Part shown: positions 33,763 to 43,071 of the stretch, in pieces
Layout of the letters: every line of letters starts with the position of its first letter
Position numbering within the stretch: position 1 is the first letter of the stretch
Assembly: GCA_043421945.1 (NCBI GenBank)
Contig: JBHOGO010000022.1
Location: 1 to 52,965 of the forward strand
Source of the DNA: Thaumasiovibrio sp043421945
Lineage (GTDB): Bacteria; Pseudomonadota; Gammaproteobacteria; Enterobacterales; Vibrionaceae
DNA: 52,965 nucleotides
Reading direction: 5' to 3'
Notes under the pieces: model-generated
Told to the model about the DNA's origin: nothing
Databases searched by the model: none
The model's input: the letters and a program-made list of their open reading frames with translations, nothing else
Made by a program: the position numbers and the translations under genes

Positions 33763-36459
33763 TTAAGCTTTAACTGTCTCTTTTTTAGACGCTTTAGCCG
33801 CTGGCTTTTGGTCGTCTTTCTTCTTGATAACTGTCGTACCTTCGAACGTTTCACCTTCAACAAAAGCTTTACCGTAGTAAGAAGACATTAGTACTTCTTT
33901 TAGCTCAGTAATTAGAGGGTAACGTGGGTTAGCACCTGTACACTGGTCATCGAACGCTTCAACCGCTAGCTCGTCAAGTTTCGCGATGAAGTCAGCTTCA
34001 GAAACACCTGCAGACTGAATAGACAGTGGGATTTCTAAGTTAACTTTCAGCTCTTCTAACCAAGTCAGTAGACGCTCAATCTTCTCAGCAGTACGGTCAC
34101 CAGCTTGGCTTAGGCCTAGGTGGTCAGCAACTTCTGCGTAACGACGACGTGCTTGTGGTCGGTCGTATTGAGAGAACGCAGTTTGCTTAGTTGGGTTATC
34201 GTTAGCGTTGTAACGTACAACGTTAGAGATAAGTAGTGCGTTAGCAAGACCGTGCGGTAGGTGGAACTCAGCACCAATTTTGTGAGCCATTGAGTGACAC
34301 ACACCTAGGAATGCGTTCGCAAATGCTACACCAGCAATAGTTGCTGCGTTATGCACTTTCTCACGAGCAATTGGGTCACCAGCACCGTTTGCATAACTTG
34401 ATGGTAGGTACTCTTTAAGCATCTTAAGTGCTTGTAGAGCTTGACCGTCTGAGTATTCGTTCGCTAGAACAGATACGTATGCTTCAAGCGCGTGAGTTAC
34501 TGCATCGTAACCACCAAACGCTGTTAGTGACTTAGGCATGTTCATTACTAGGTTCGCATCAACGATAGCCATGTTTGGCGTAATTTCGTAGTCAGCTAGA
34601 GGGTACTTAGCACCTGTTTTGTCGTCAGTAACAACGGCGAATGGCGTAACCTCTGAACCTGTACCTGAAGTTGTAGTGATACATACAAGCTCAGCTTTTT
34701 GACCCATTTTAGGGAACTTGTAAATACGTTTACGGATATCCATAAAGCGCATTGCTAGCTCTTCAAAGTGAGTATCTGGGTGCTCGTACATAACCCACAT
34801 AATCTTAGCTGCATCCATTGGTGAACCACCACCTAGCGCTAGGATTACATCAGGTTGGAAGCTCTTCATTGCTTCAGCGCCTTTCTCAACAACAGATAGT
34901 GTTGGATCCGCTTCTACATCGAAGAATGTTTGAACTTCAATACCTTGTGCTTTAAGTAGGCTTACAACGTCATCTGCGTAACCATTGTTGAATAGGAAAC
35001 GGTCAGTCACTAGGAATGCACGCTTCTTACCTTCCAGGTCGCCTAGAGCGATTGGAAGGCTACCACGACGGAAATAGATAGACTTAGGTAGTTTATGCCA
35101 CAACATATTTTCAGCTCGCTTCGCTACAGTTTTCTTGTTGATAAGGTGCTTAGGACCTACGTTCTCAGAGATAGAGTTACCACCCCATGAACCACAACCT
35201 AGAGTAAGAGAAGGTGCAACGTTGAAGTTGTACAGGTCACCGATACCACCGTGAGTAGTCGGGATGTTAACTAGGATACGAGCCGTTTTCATCTTGTCAC
35301 CGAAGTAACGGATGCGATCTGCGTTAGTATCTTGGTTAGTGTAAAGACCAGATGTGTGACCAATACCACCGATTTCAACCATAGTAACGGCTTGAGTAAC
35401 AGCGTCTTCGAAATCGTCTGCGCGGAATAGACCTAGCGTTGGAGATAGTTTCTCATGAGCGAATTCGTCATCGTAAGAAACTTTACCAAGACCTTCACCA
35501 ACAAGTACTTTTGTATCAGCTGGCACTTTAACACCCGCCATTTCAGCGATTGCTGGAGCAGGTTGACCTACGATTTTAGCGTTTAGGTTGCCGTCGATAA
35601 GAAGCACTTTACGTACTTTATCTGCATCAGCTTTAGACAGAACGTGAGCTTTATGAGAAGCGAAACGCTCTTTAACTTCTTCGTATACATCGCTAACAAC
35701 GATTGCAGCTTGCTCAGAAGCACATACAACGCCGTTATCGAAAGTCTTAGACATAAGGATAGAAGCGACAGCACGTTTGATGTCGGCAGTTTCATCGATA
35801 ACAACAGGAACGTTACCAGCGCCAACACCGATAGCAGGCTTACCAGAAGAGTATGCTGCTTTAACCATGCCTGGACCACCAGTAGCAAGGATAAGTGCGA
35901 TACCGTCGTGCTTCATCAGCGCGTTAGAAAGCTCTACAGATGGCTGGTCAATCCAACCGATGATGTCTTTTGGAGCACCTGCCGCAACTGCTGCGTCTAG
36001 TACCAGTTTTGCTGCATCGTTAGTTGAGTTCTTTGCACGTGGGTGTGGCGAGAAGATGATGCCGTTACGTGTCTTAAGAGAAATTAGAGATTTGAAGATT
36101 GCTGTCGACGTTGGGTTAGTGGTTGGAACGATACCACAGATGATACCGACAGGTTCAGCGATAGTCATTGTGCCTAGGTTGTCATCTTCTTCTAAGATGC
36201 CACAGGTTTTTTCATCTTTGTATTTGTTGTAGATAAATTCAGAAGCAAAGTGGTTTTTGATTACCTTGTCTTCAACAATACCCATGCCAGACTCTGCAAC
36301 TGCTTGTTGAGCGAGAGGAATACGAGCGTGGTTAGCCGCTAGAGACGCCGCACGGAAAATTGCGTCAACCTTCTCTTGTGAGAAAGTAGCAAATTCTTCT
36401 TGTGCTTTCTTAACGCGTGCAACCATTGCATCCAGTTCAGCCATATTAGTAACAGGCAT
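33763..36459 (-). CDS. adhE: Bifunctional acetaldehyde-CoA/alcohol dehydrogenase AdhE
   Basis: AdhE reduces acetyl-CoA to acetaldehyde and then to ethanol, regenerating NAD+ in fermentation, and forms filaments called spirosomes. The 898-residue fused protein has the expected two parts. The aldehyde dehydrogenase domain (to about 440) has GAGNVPVVIDETADI and the catalytic Cys in DNGVVCASEQA. The iron-type alcohol dehydrogenase domain (about 450-870) has ALGGGSPMDAAKIMW, ITTTSGTGSEVTPF, FGGYDAVTHALEAYVS and the metal-binding CHSMAHKIGAEFHLPHG. A Lys/Ala tail ends the protein. It is divergent from ychE, as in E. coli. Confidence 0.98.
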   Translation of the reverse strand: MPVTNMAELDAMVARVKKAQEEFATFSQEKVDAIFRAASLAANHARIPLAQQAVAESGMGIVEDKVIKNHFASEFIYNKYKDEKTCGILEEDDNLGTMTIAEPVGIICGIVPTTNPTSTAIFKSLISLKTRNGIIFSPHPRAKNSTNDAAKLVLDAAVAAGAPKDIIGWIDQPSVELSNALMKHDGIALILATGGPGMVKAAYSSGKPAIGVGAGNVPVVIDETADIKRAVASILMSKTFDNGVVCASEQAAIVVSDVYEEVKERFASHKAHVLSKADADKVRKVLLIDGNLNAKIVGQPAPAIAEMAGVKVPADTKVLVGEGLGKVSYDDEFAHEKLSPTLGLFRADDFEDAVTQAVTMVEIGGIGHTSGLYTNQDTNADRIRYFGDKMKTARILVNIPTTHGGIGDLYNFNVAPSLTLGCGSWGGNSISENVGPKHLINKKTVAKRAENMLWHKLPKSIYFRRGSLPIALGDLEGKKRAFLVTDRFLFNNGYADDVVSLLKAQGIEVQTFFDVEADPTLSVVEKGAEAMKSFQPDVILALGGGSPMDAAKIMWVMYEHPDTHFEELAMRFMDIRKRIYKFPKMGQKAELVCITTTSGTGSEVTPFAVVTDDKTGAKYPLADYEITPNMAIVDANLVMNMPKSLTAFGGYDAVTHALEAYVSVLANEYSDGQALQALKMLKEYLPSSYANGAGDPIAREKVHNAATIAGVAFANAFLGVCHSMAHKIGAEFHLPHGLANALLISNVVRYNANDNPTKQTAFSQYDRPQARRRYAEVADHLGLSQAGDRTAEKIERLLTWLEELKVNLEIPLSIQSAGVSEADFIAKLDELAVEAFDDQCTGANPRYPLITELKEVLMSSYYGKAFVEGETFEGTTVIKKKDDQKPAAKASKKETVKA

Positions 36460-37031
36460 AGTTAACTCCTAACTTAAATTAAAAACATTTTAGTAAAATA
36501 CTACTTACAGAGTCCTCTCCGTGAGCTTATTGTAAGAGAATGATTCCTGTAGCACACCATCTTAGTAAACTGTTTTCGAGATTGATTATAACGAGCACGT
36601 TAACAAATATGTTGATGCAGATCACTTTCGAGAATTTTTAAGTAGAAAAATTACAGATTAATTTCTAAGTGTTTATCTTTTGCGCTTTTGTTGCCAAGGC
36701 GTTAACCCAGCTAGCTTTGCGCATTAAAAACAGCGCCTTACACGAATTATTCCCACTGAAAAACTTTCAAATTTTGTAGAAAAATTACAGCATTTTTTTA
36801 CATTTCTGATCATACGGGATTTTCCCTATGTAAATCACAACCTTAATTTATCATACAATTAACTTCACGAGCCACCTCACACATTCGCAAGATAAATATG
36901 TCAAGTTACACTCCGTTCAGAAAGTAATCCATTAGATTAACTAAGGGTAAATGACTAAAAAAATTTAGTGGTACAGAGAATTTGTTTGACTAAAATGAGC
37001 CGCGTTCTATTCCCTTCACCGAGTAAAGAAA
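36460..37031. other. Divergent regulatory region adhE / ychE
   Basis: These 572 bases hold no credible gene; a 60-codon plus-strand frame at 36968 overlaps ychE and is rejected. The region is AT-rich. In E. coli adhE has a long, heavily regulated leader, and the size here fits that. One FNR/CRP-like site is listed separately. AACTATCT-type or other regulator boxes were not recognised with confidence. Confidence 0.6.
36612..36625. promoter_or_regulatory. FNR/CRP-like box in the adhE-ychE region
   Basis: TTGATGCAGATCAC matches 9 of 10 fixed bases of the FNR consensus TTGAT-N4-ATCAA; the ATCAC half also fits a CRP half-site. Its centre is about 160 bases upstream of adhE and 410 from ychE. Anaerobic or cAMP control of adhE would make sense, but binding is not shown. 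Confidence 0.5.
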
Positions 37032-37670
37032 ATGAATTCACTCGAACTTGCTATTTATATGCAATTTTTTGTTGGCTTAATCGCTGCTGTAAACCCCATT
37101 GGCATCATGCCAATTTTTGTTTCCCTCACAGGGCACATGGATGCCGCTGAGAGAAATAAGACAGCTTATACCGCTAACTTTGCCGTAGCAGTTATACTGA
37201 TTGTCTCACTGCTTGCCGGACAGGCACTCTTAGACTTGTTTAGCATCTCTTTGGACTCCTTTCGTGTTGCCGGCGGTATTTTGCTTCTCTCCATCGCATT
37301 TTCGATGATGAGCGGTAAGCTCGGTGAAGATAAACAGAATAAGCAAGAAGAAACCGAGTCAATCAGCCGCGAACAGGTTGGGGTTGTACCGTTAGCAATG
37401 CCATTAATGGCTGGGCCCGGTGCGATAAGTTCAACGATTGTATATGGCGCCCGCTATCCTGGCCCTGTGAGCACGGTGGGATTAATGATGACTATTGGGG
37501 TATTTTGTGTCGGTTGTTGGATACTCTATCGAAGTGCACCTCTCATCGTTCGCTTTCTTGGTCAAACGGGGATTAATGTCATCACTCGTATCATGGGCTT
37601 AGTGTTAGCCGCACTGGGTGTAGAGTTTATTGCTACTGGGCTTAGAGAGCTTTTCCCAGGGCTAGCATGA
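37032..37670 (+). CDS. ychE: MarC/YchE family membrane protein
   Basis: The 212-residue protein has six hydrophobic segments and the MarC-family pattern NPIGIMPIFVSLT (about residues 20-32), with FRVAGGILLLSIAFSMM, PLAMPLMAGPGAIS and VITRIMGLVLAALGVEFIATGL. The role of the family is unknown; an early link to multiple antibiotic resistance was not upheld. The divergent pairing with adhE matches ychE in E. coli. GAGTAAAG precedes the ATG. A strong terminator follows. Confidence 0.9.
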   Translation: MNSLELAIYMQFFVGLIAAVNPIGIMPIFVSLTGHMDAAERNKTAYTANFAVAVILIVSLLAGQALLDLFSISLDSFRVAGGILLLSIAFSMMSGKLGEDKQNKQEETESISREQVGVVPLAMPLMAGPGAISSTIVYGARYPGPVSTVGLMMTIGVFCVGCWILYRSAPLIVRFLGQTGINVITRIMGLVLAALGVEFIATGLRELFPGLA

Positions 37671-37724
37671 GGCGAGTACTTTGTACTCGGCTCTACAAAC
37701 ATTGCTTTAACTCACGCAAACAAG

Positions 37725-37752
37725 AAAACGGCACTTAAATAAGTGCCGTTTT
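37725..37752. terminator. Bidirectional terminator between ychE and the HDOD gene
   Basis: AAAACGGCACTT (37725-37736) and AAGTGCCGTTTT (37741-37752) form a perfect 12-bp stem around AAAT, with T-rich 3' ends on both strands. It separates two convergent genes. Confidence 0.92.
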
Positions 37753-37789
37753 ATCATCTAAAACATCTTCATTTATAAGCAAAGGCGCG

Positions 37790-38611
37790 CTATACAATCT
37801 GCTCAGCCATACTACGGCCCTGGCCACGTGCCTCATTCAGTAAGTCCACAACATTAGCATTGACGGTCAGTACCTTCAGATCAGTACTGTCTTTAACAAA
37901 GACCTCTTTCTCTTCATCACCGAATTCATCCCAGCTTTGATTCACCTCATACGCGAAATGTAAGGCACTTGCCATTTGGGGTTCTTTCTTAGCTTTATCT
38001 GGCTGCATATAATGCTCTATAGAGTCAACGAGCTGAGGAGCAAATTTCCACGCAACTGCTAGCTTAGCACCCAGTTGTGGCGCAGTGATGCCTAACACAG
38101 CCTCCTGTGCTATGAATTTATCCTCTCCGGCATCGATTTTTTGAGTAATTTGATGAGCTTCTTCTTCAGCTAGAGTATGGATCATCAACTCGCCAATATT
38201 ATGTAACATACCAGCAGTGAAAGCTTGGTTGCCATCTAAGCCAGCCTTTTTAGCGACATTACTTGCGATGGTAGCAATCTCAAATGTGTCGCTCCAATAG
38301 GTTGCCATATCTAAACCAGGTACTTTAGGGAATGCACTCACTAAAACGGAGACAACAAGTAGAGTTCGAATAGGACCAACACCAAGGCGAATAACGGCTT
38401 CATCAATCGATGCAATAGTACGACTTCGACCAAAGTGTGCTGAATTAGACATACGAAGAATACGAGCGCTAACCACTTGCTCCATGGATATTTTTTTTGC
38501 TAATTGCATCAAGTCCACATCTTCTTGATTGACCATCTCAACCAATTCTTGAAGAACCTTTGGGATTTTGGGTAATTCGTTTACCCGAGAAAGCATCGCT
38601 GAGGCGCTCAT
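37790..38611 (-). CDS. HDOD domain protein
   Basis: The start at 38611 (MSASAMLSR) has AAAGGAGAG upstream; the open frame extends 15 codons further without a better site. The 273-residue product is a stand-alone HDOD domain, with ELPKIPKVLQELVEMV, ARILRMSNSAHFG, IDEAVIRLG and FTAGMLHNIGELMIHTLAEEE. HDOD proteins are HD-like domains that usually lack phosphohydrolase activity and act in signalling. No output domain such as GGDEF is attached. It is convergent with ychE and upstream of a divergent-free gap before cysS. The partner or pathway is unknown. Confidence 0.88.
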   Translation of the reverse strand: MSASAMLSRVNELPKIPKVLQELVEMVNQEDVDLMQLAKKISMEQVVSARILRMSNSAHFGRSRTIASIDEAVIRLGVGPIRTLLVVSVLVSAFPKVPGLDMATYWSDTFEIATIASNVAKKAGLDGNQAFTAGMLHNIGELMIHTLAEEEAHQITQKIDAGEDKFIAQEAVLGITAPQLGAKLAVAWKFAPQLVDSIEHYMQPDKAKKEPQMASALHFAYEVNQSWDEFGDEEKEVFVKDSTDLKVLTVNANVVDLLNEARGQGRSMAEQIV

Positions 38612-38774
38612 CCGTCTCTCCTTTGAGAATAAACCTATAAAATCACTATAGGACAATTTCCAATAAGCGAGACAAAAAATGTATTTCTATATGGGATTAG
38701 GTCCAGTTTCTTATACTGAATAATCAAATCGATGACGTTTTAGATAAGCTCATCACTTAATGAATTTTGGGCAT

Positions 38775-38803
38775 AAAAAAACCAGAACCTAAGTCCTGGT
38801 TTC
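38775..38803 (-). terminator. Terminator of cysS
   Basis: AAACCAG (38779-38785) pairs with CTGGTTT (38796-38802), with an AC/GT extension inside after a mismatch. On the minus strand a T-rich run follows (complement of the A-tract 38775-38781). It lies about 50 bases after the cysS stop. Confidence 0.75.
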
Positions 38804-38853
38804 TTGACCATTTACCGTTAGAAGATGGATAAATGCTGGTATAGATGACGAAA

Positions 38854-40233
38854 CTATTTACGACGCCATGTTGTGCCTTGCGCGCCATCTTCCAAGACAA
38901 TGCCCATCGCTGTTAGTTTATCGCGCGCATCATCAGCAGCGGCCCAATCTTTACTTGCTCGTGCATCAAGGCGCTGTTGAATTAACGCTTCAATCTCTGC
39001 AACATCATCGCTTTCGGCTGCATCACCTTTCAAAAAGGCTTCAGGGTCTTGCTCTAACAATCCAAGAACAGTACCAAGTTCACGAAGGCGTGCACCTAAA
39101 GCCGCTGCAGCTTGTGCATCCGTTGCTTTTAGTCGGTTAACTTCGCGAGCAATGTCAAACAGCACTGAATAAGCTTCAGGTGTATTGAAGTCATCGTCCA
39201 TTGCATCACGAAAACGAGCAACGAACTCTTCGCCACCAGCTGCCTCAACCGTTTCAAGGCCACGTAATGACGTATACAGTCTCTCTAATGCTGAACGCGC
39301 TTGATTAAGGTTATCTTCACTGTAGTTAAGCTGACTACGGTAGTGACCCGACATCAGGAAGTAACGTACCGTTTCAGCATCGTAGTGACCAAGCACATCA
39401 CGAATAGTGAAAAAGTTACCCAATGATTTGGACATTTTCTCACGATCGATCATCACCATTCCACTGTGCATCCACGTGTTAACGTAGTCACTGCCATGCG
39501 CACAGCATGATTGAGCGATCTCATTTTCATGGTGTGGGAATTGCAAATCAGAGCCACCACCATGAATATCGAAATGATCGCCCAAAATAGCAGAGTTCAT
39601 TGCTGAACACTCGATATGCCAACCAGGACGCCCTTCACCCCATGGAGATTCCCACGTTGGTTCGCCCGGTTTAGACATCTTCCAAAGTACAAAATCAAGA
39701 GGACTGCGCTTTGCTGACTCGACGTCAACACGAGCACCTGCTTGAAGCTGGTCAAGGTCTTGCTTAGAAAGTTGACCATACTCATTAAATTTAGCCACTT
39801 CGAACATCACGTCGCCGTTGCTTGCAACGTAGGCAAAGCCACGTTCGATAAGACGTTCACACAGTGCGATAATCTCAGCAATGTATTCAGTCGCACGTGG
39901 TTCGACATCTGGGCGCTTCAAATTCAATGCATCAAAATCTGCATGCATTTCAGCAATCAAACGTTCTGTTAATGATTCACAGCTTTCACCATTCTCATTC
40001 GCACGCTTGATAATTTTATCGTCGATATCGGTAATGTTGCGAACAAAAGTAAGGTCATAACCGCTGTAACGTAAGTAGCGAGAAACAACATCAAATGAGA
40101 CAAACGTACGACCATGACCAATGTGACACAAATCATAAATTGTCACCCCACACACATACATCCCCACCTTGTTGGCGTGGATAGGTTTGAATTCCTCTTT
40201 CTGGCGGGTAAGTGTGTTATAGATTTTCAACAT
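38854..40233 (-). CDS. cysS: Cysteine-tRNA ligase
   Basis: CysS charges tRNA-Cys. The ATG at 40233 gives 459 residues beginning MLKIYNTLTRQKEEF, as in E. coli (461); the open frame continues 35 codons upstream with unrelated sequence and is not used. Class I motifs are present: CGVTIYDLCHIGHGR (HIGH) and KMSKSLGNFFTIRD (KMSKS). The zinc-site region is WHIECSAMNSAILGDHFDIHGGGSDLQFPHHENE. It is divergent from ppiB. Confidence 0.98.
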   Translation of the reverse strand: MLKIYNTLTRQKEEFKPIHANKVGMYVCGVTIYDLCHIGHGRTFVSFDVVSRYLRYSGYDLTFVRNITDIDDKIIKRANENGESCESLTERLIAEMHADFDALNLKRPDVEPRATEYIAEIIALCERLIERGFAYVASNGDVMFEVAKFNEYGQLSKQDLDQLQAGARVDVESAKRSPLDFVLWKMSKPGEPTWESPWGEGRPGWHIECSAMNSAILGDHFDIHGGGSDLQFPHHENEIAQSCCAHGSDYVNTWMHSGMVMIDREKMSKSLGNFFTIRDVLGHYDAETVRYFLMSGHYRSQLNYSEDNLNQARSALERLYTSLRGLETVEAAGGEEFVARFRDAMDDDFNTPEAYSVLFDIAREVNRLKATDAQAAAALGARLRELGTVLGLLEQDPEAFLKGDAAESDDVAEIEALIQQRLDARASKDWAAADDARDKLTAMGIVLEDGAQGTTWRRK

Positions 40234-40524
40234 GCTTCTATTGGACTCTACGTTTATGGATGACAGGTATACATTCCTCTTTACAACATCATAGCGAAAA
40301 CAGCGCTGATAACATCGAAAGATCGGTAACAAAGCCACATTACACCTGTTCTATGGGGCGATCGCAAGAAAAACTCCACCCTACACCAATGAAATCAATG
40401 AAGGTGTCGATGTTTTATCCGTATAGGCTTGATTCGCCGTACCAACGCCCTCCGATGATTGGCTTATGGCTCAACAAGGGTTAGTATTTAATAAAACTCA
40501 ATGACATCTCAAAAGGATACTCCC

Positions 40525-41022
40525 ATGGTCACGCTGCATACCTCTTTTGGCGACATTAAAATTGCTTTGAACAGTGAGAAAGCACCAGAAACTTGTGCAA
40601 ACTTTCTGCAATACTGTCGTGACGGTTTCTATGACAATACGCTATTCCACCGCGTCATTGACGGCTTCATGATCCAAGGCGGCGGTATGGCGTCTGGTAT
40701 GGAAGAGAAAGAAACTCGCGCTACCATCAAGAACGAAGCGAACAACGGTCTTCAGAACAAAACGGGCACGCTTGCGATGGCTCGTACAATGGAACCACAC
40801 TCAGCAAGTTCGCAGTTCTTCATCAACGTCAATGACAACGACTTCCTAAACTTTAAGGCTGAGAACTCTCAAGGCTGGGGCTACTGTGTATTTGCAGAAG
40901 TTGTTGAAGGTATGGACGTTGTTAACAAAATCAAATCTGTTGCAACAGGAAACTGGGGCTACGTGCACCAAGATGTTCCTGTCGATGAAGTACTAATTAC
41001 TGGTACGACTATCGAAGAGTAA
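40525..41022 (+). CDS. ppiB: Peptidyl-prolyl cis-trans isomerase B (cyclophilin)
   Basis: PpiB is a cytoplasmic cyclophilin that speeds proline isomerisation. The ATG at 40525, with AAAAGGA upstream, gives 165 residues beginning MVTLHTSFGDI, as in E. coli PpiB; eight further upstream codons are open but not used. Cyclophilin motifs include NFLQYCRDGFYDNTLFHRVI with the catalytic Arg, DGFMIQGGG, GTLAMARTMEPHSASSQFFI and WGYCVFAEVVEGMDVV. It is divergent from cysS. A terminator follows before lpxH. Confidence 0.97.
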   Translation: MVTLHTSFGDIKIALNSEKAPETCANFLQYCRDGFYDNTLFHRVIDGFMIQGGGMASGMEEKETRATIKNEANNGLQNKTGTLAMARTMEPHSASSQFFINVNDNDFLNFKAENSQGWGYCVFAEVVEGMDVVNKIKSVATGNWGYVHQDVPVDEVLITGTTIEE

Positions 41023-41042
41023 TAGGAAAATTACTTTCCTCT

Positions 41043-41070
41043 AAGGGTAGACAAACGTCTGCCCTTTTTT
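41043..41070 (+). terminator. Terminator of ppiB
   Basis: AAGGGTAGAC (41043-41052) pairs with GTCTGCCCTT (41057-41066), with one G-T pair, and is followed by a run of T to 41070. It is a classic intrinsic terminator ahead of lpxH. Confidence 0.9.
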
Positions 41071-41154
41071 ATTTCTCGCTAATCACTTTACACTGAACAT
41101 CCTCCCTAGGTACTCTTTCGCTATCGCAACGTTATTGGTCAACTACCTTTTATC

Positions 41155-41898
41155 ATGAATACCTACTTTATTGCCGATCTTCACTTAAGTGATAACCGCC
41201 CAGATATCACCGCTTGCTTTATCCAATTCCTTGAGAGCCTTAGTGAAGAAAAGCCTGATGCACTCTATGTATTAGGTGACCTTTTCGAACTCTGGGTGGG
41301 TGACGACGAAACAAACCCTTTCTTAGAATCAATAAAAGCGGCCTTTAAGCGCTTTACTGATCAAGGTATTCCTTGCTATTACATTCACGGCAATCGTGAT
41401 TTCATGATTGGGCGTCGTTTTGCAAAAGAGACAGGCATCAAGCTATTGGATGAACACGCTGTTATCGACCTATATGGTATTCAAACGCTGATTCTCCATG
41501 GTGATACCTTGTGTATTGATGATGTGCAATACCAAAAGTACCGTAAACGTGTTCATATGCCTTGGCTACAGTGGCTTTTCCTGAGGCTGCCACTAAGCTA
41601 CCGCGCTGACATCGGTAATAAAATACGTGGCAAAAGCGGTACAACGAAGAAAAAGAAGTCCAACGCTATCATGGACGTTAATCAGGAAGAGGTAGAACGT
41701 AAGTTCCTAGAATACGGAATACAGCACATGATCCACGGGCACACCCACCGCCCAGACTTCCACCAGCATCAAAATGGTCAACGAATCGTTTTAGGCGACT
41801 GGTATGAACAAGGCTCAATGCTTCGCTGTCGTGCAGATGGAACAAACGAACTTATCCCCCTCCCCTTTTTAGAAAGCGCGGCTGATAGCAACAATTAA
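41155..41898 (+). CDS. lpxH: UDP-2,3-diacylglucosamine hydrolase LpxH
   Basis: LpxH cleaves UDP-2,3-diacylglucosamine to lipid X in lipid A synthesis, at the inner membrane surface. The 247-residue protein has the calcineurin-like metal sites: FIADLHLS, VLGDLFELWVGDD, YIHGNRDFMIG, ILHGDTLC and HMIHGHTHRPD. The length is normal (240 in E. coli). A basic/amphipathic insert (KIRGKSGTTKKKKS) probably helps membrane binding. It follows ppiB in the order familiar from enteric bacteria and vibrios. Confidence 0.97.
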   Translation: MNTYFIADLHLSDNRPDITACFIQFLESLSEEKPDALYVLGDLFELWVGDDETNPFLESIKAAFKRFTDQGIPCYYIHGNRDFMIGRRFAKETGIKLLDEHAVIDLYGIQTLILHGDTLCIDDVQYQKYRKRVHMPWLQWLFLRLPLSYRADIGNKIRGKSGTTKKKKSNAIMDVNQEEVERKFLEYGIQHMIHGHTHRPDFHQHQNGQRIVLGDWYEQGSMLRCRADGTNELIPLPFLESAADSNN

Positions 41899-41903
41899 AC
41901 ATA

Positions 41904-41930
41904 AAAAAGGCGCACAATGTGCGCCTTTTT
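41904..41930. terminator. Bidirectional terminator between lpxH and the TSUP gene
   Basis: GGCGCAC (41909-41915) pairs with GTGCGCC (41919-41925) across AAT, flanked by A5 and T5. It separates convergent genes. Confidence 0.92.
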
Positions 41931-41954
41931 CTACAGTGTGGCTCAAACGCTACT

Positions 41955-42872
41955 CTATTTAGCGTCTACCGCAACGTTATCACTGGCAGTAGAGACTGCG
42001 TCTTGTGATTTAGATTCTTGTTGCCAAGAGCGGAACATTGTCACTGAAGTATAAAGGACAACAAAAGCGACCAACCATGCCAGTGCATCGAGGTCCATTG
42101 ACTTCACCAATGTTACAGCCAATAAAACAGCGATAGGACCAGAAATAGCAACGGCCACCGAAGCTCGACTATCAACAGCACCTCGTTTCATGAAACTTCC
42201 AGCAGAGAAGAAACATAAGAACGCACAAGAGCACATCATGATAGGAAAAGCGGCCAATGGGTGCATACCAAGTAGGTAAATCATGGTCATACAAGGTGCA
42301 TACAAACCAATACCGACGGTCATTAACGCACCAAATAGGAAGTTACCCACAATACCGATGGCTAGCTTCATCCCTGTTAAGCCCAATTCTTCACCACCCA
42401 GTGGGAACAACTCCAATCGACCGGCAAACATCAGCGCGGCGACAATCAAAAGCGCAACAGACATGATTAAACGGATCATCTGACGGTTCAACCCTGCCAC
42501 TAACCTCGCGCCAACCGTTGCCCCTAAACAGGCTGCAGCAATTAAGCTAAACAGCGTGAGAGGGTCAACATTCACTGCGGTTAAGAAAAGAAGTGATTGA
42601 ACGACTGTTGCAAGTGTTGCCTGCGCATTCAGCGTACCGGGGAGCAACTTATCGTCAACCAATTTAAAATGTTTATATGCCGCAGTTTTGATCGCGAAGC
42701 TACCAACACCAAGTGCATCACAAAAGTTTGCGAAGCCACCAATTAAAGCAATAGCCCATGTTTTTGTTTGCGCTTCCTGCGCACGTTGCTTGCGCCATGT
42801 CATTATCAACATGGCAATAAACATCGTCCCACCTACAAGCAATCCAGCTTGCAGCATATGCAACATTGACAT
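41955..42872 (-). CDS. TSUP (TauE/SafE) family permease
   Basis: The 305-residue protein has about eight to nine hydrophobic segments in two repeated halves, typical of TauE/SafE transporters of sulfur-containing anions. The first repeat contains ALIGGFANFCDALGVGSFAIKTAAYK and the second MKLAIGIVGNFLFGALMTVGIGLYAPCMTMIYLLG. Substrate is unknown. The polar C-terminus (after about residue 285) is short. It is conserved beside lpxH and the CdgJ-type gene in vibrios, as far as I recall, though this order is not proof of function. Confidence 0.85.
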   Translation of the reverse strand: MSMLHMLQAGLLVGGTMFIAMLIMTWRKQRAQEAQTKTWAIALIGGFANFCDALGVGSFAIKTAAYKHFKLVDDKLLPGTLNAQATLATVVQSLLFLTAVNVDPLTLFSLIAAACLGATVGARLVAGLNRQMIRLIMSVALLIVAALMFAGRLELFPLGGEELGLTGMKLAIGIVGNFLFGALMTVGIGLYAPCMTMIYLLGMHPLAAFPIMMCSCAFLCFFSAGSFMKRGAVDSRASVAVAISGPIAVLLAVTLVKSMDLDALAWLVAFVVLYTSVTMFRSWQQESKSQDAVSTASDNVAVDAK

Positions 42873-43071
42873 ATATCAGTTTACTCAAATGGAAAAAGTG
42901 CGCTATTGTGATCAAGTTGGCATTGACATTCAATACTCTAAATCAACTAAATATACCTTTTTCTTATCAAAAGGCTGATACAATTAATGTCATGACTAAG
43001 TAAATCCAATATGAGGATTCATCTTTCCATCTGCATGATGGGAATCACTTGCTTATCCTCAACAGGTTTAA

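Noticed and set aside
40234..40338. N-terminal extension of cysS
   Set aside because: CysRS begins with MLKIYNTLT at 40233; the extension has no family similarity.
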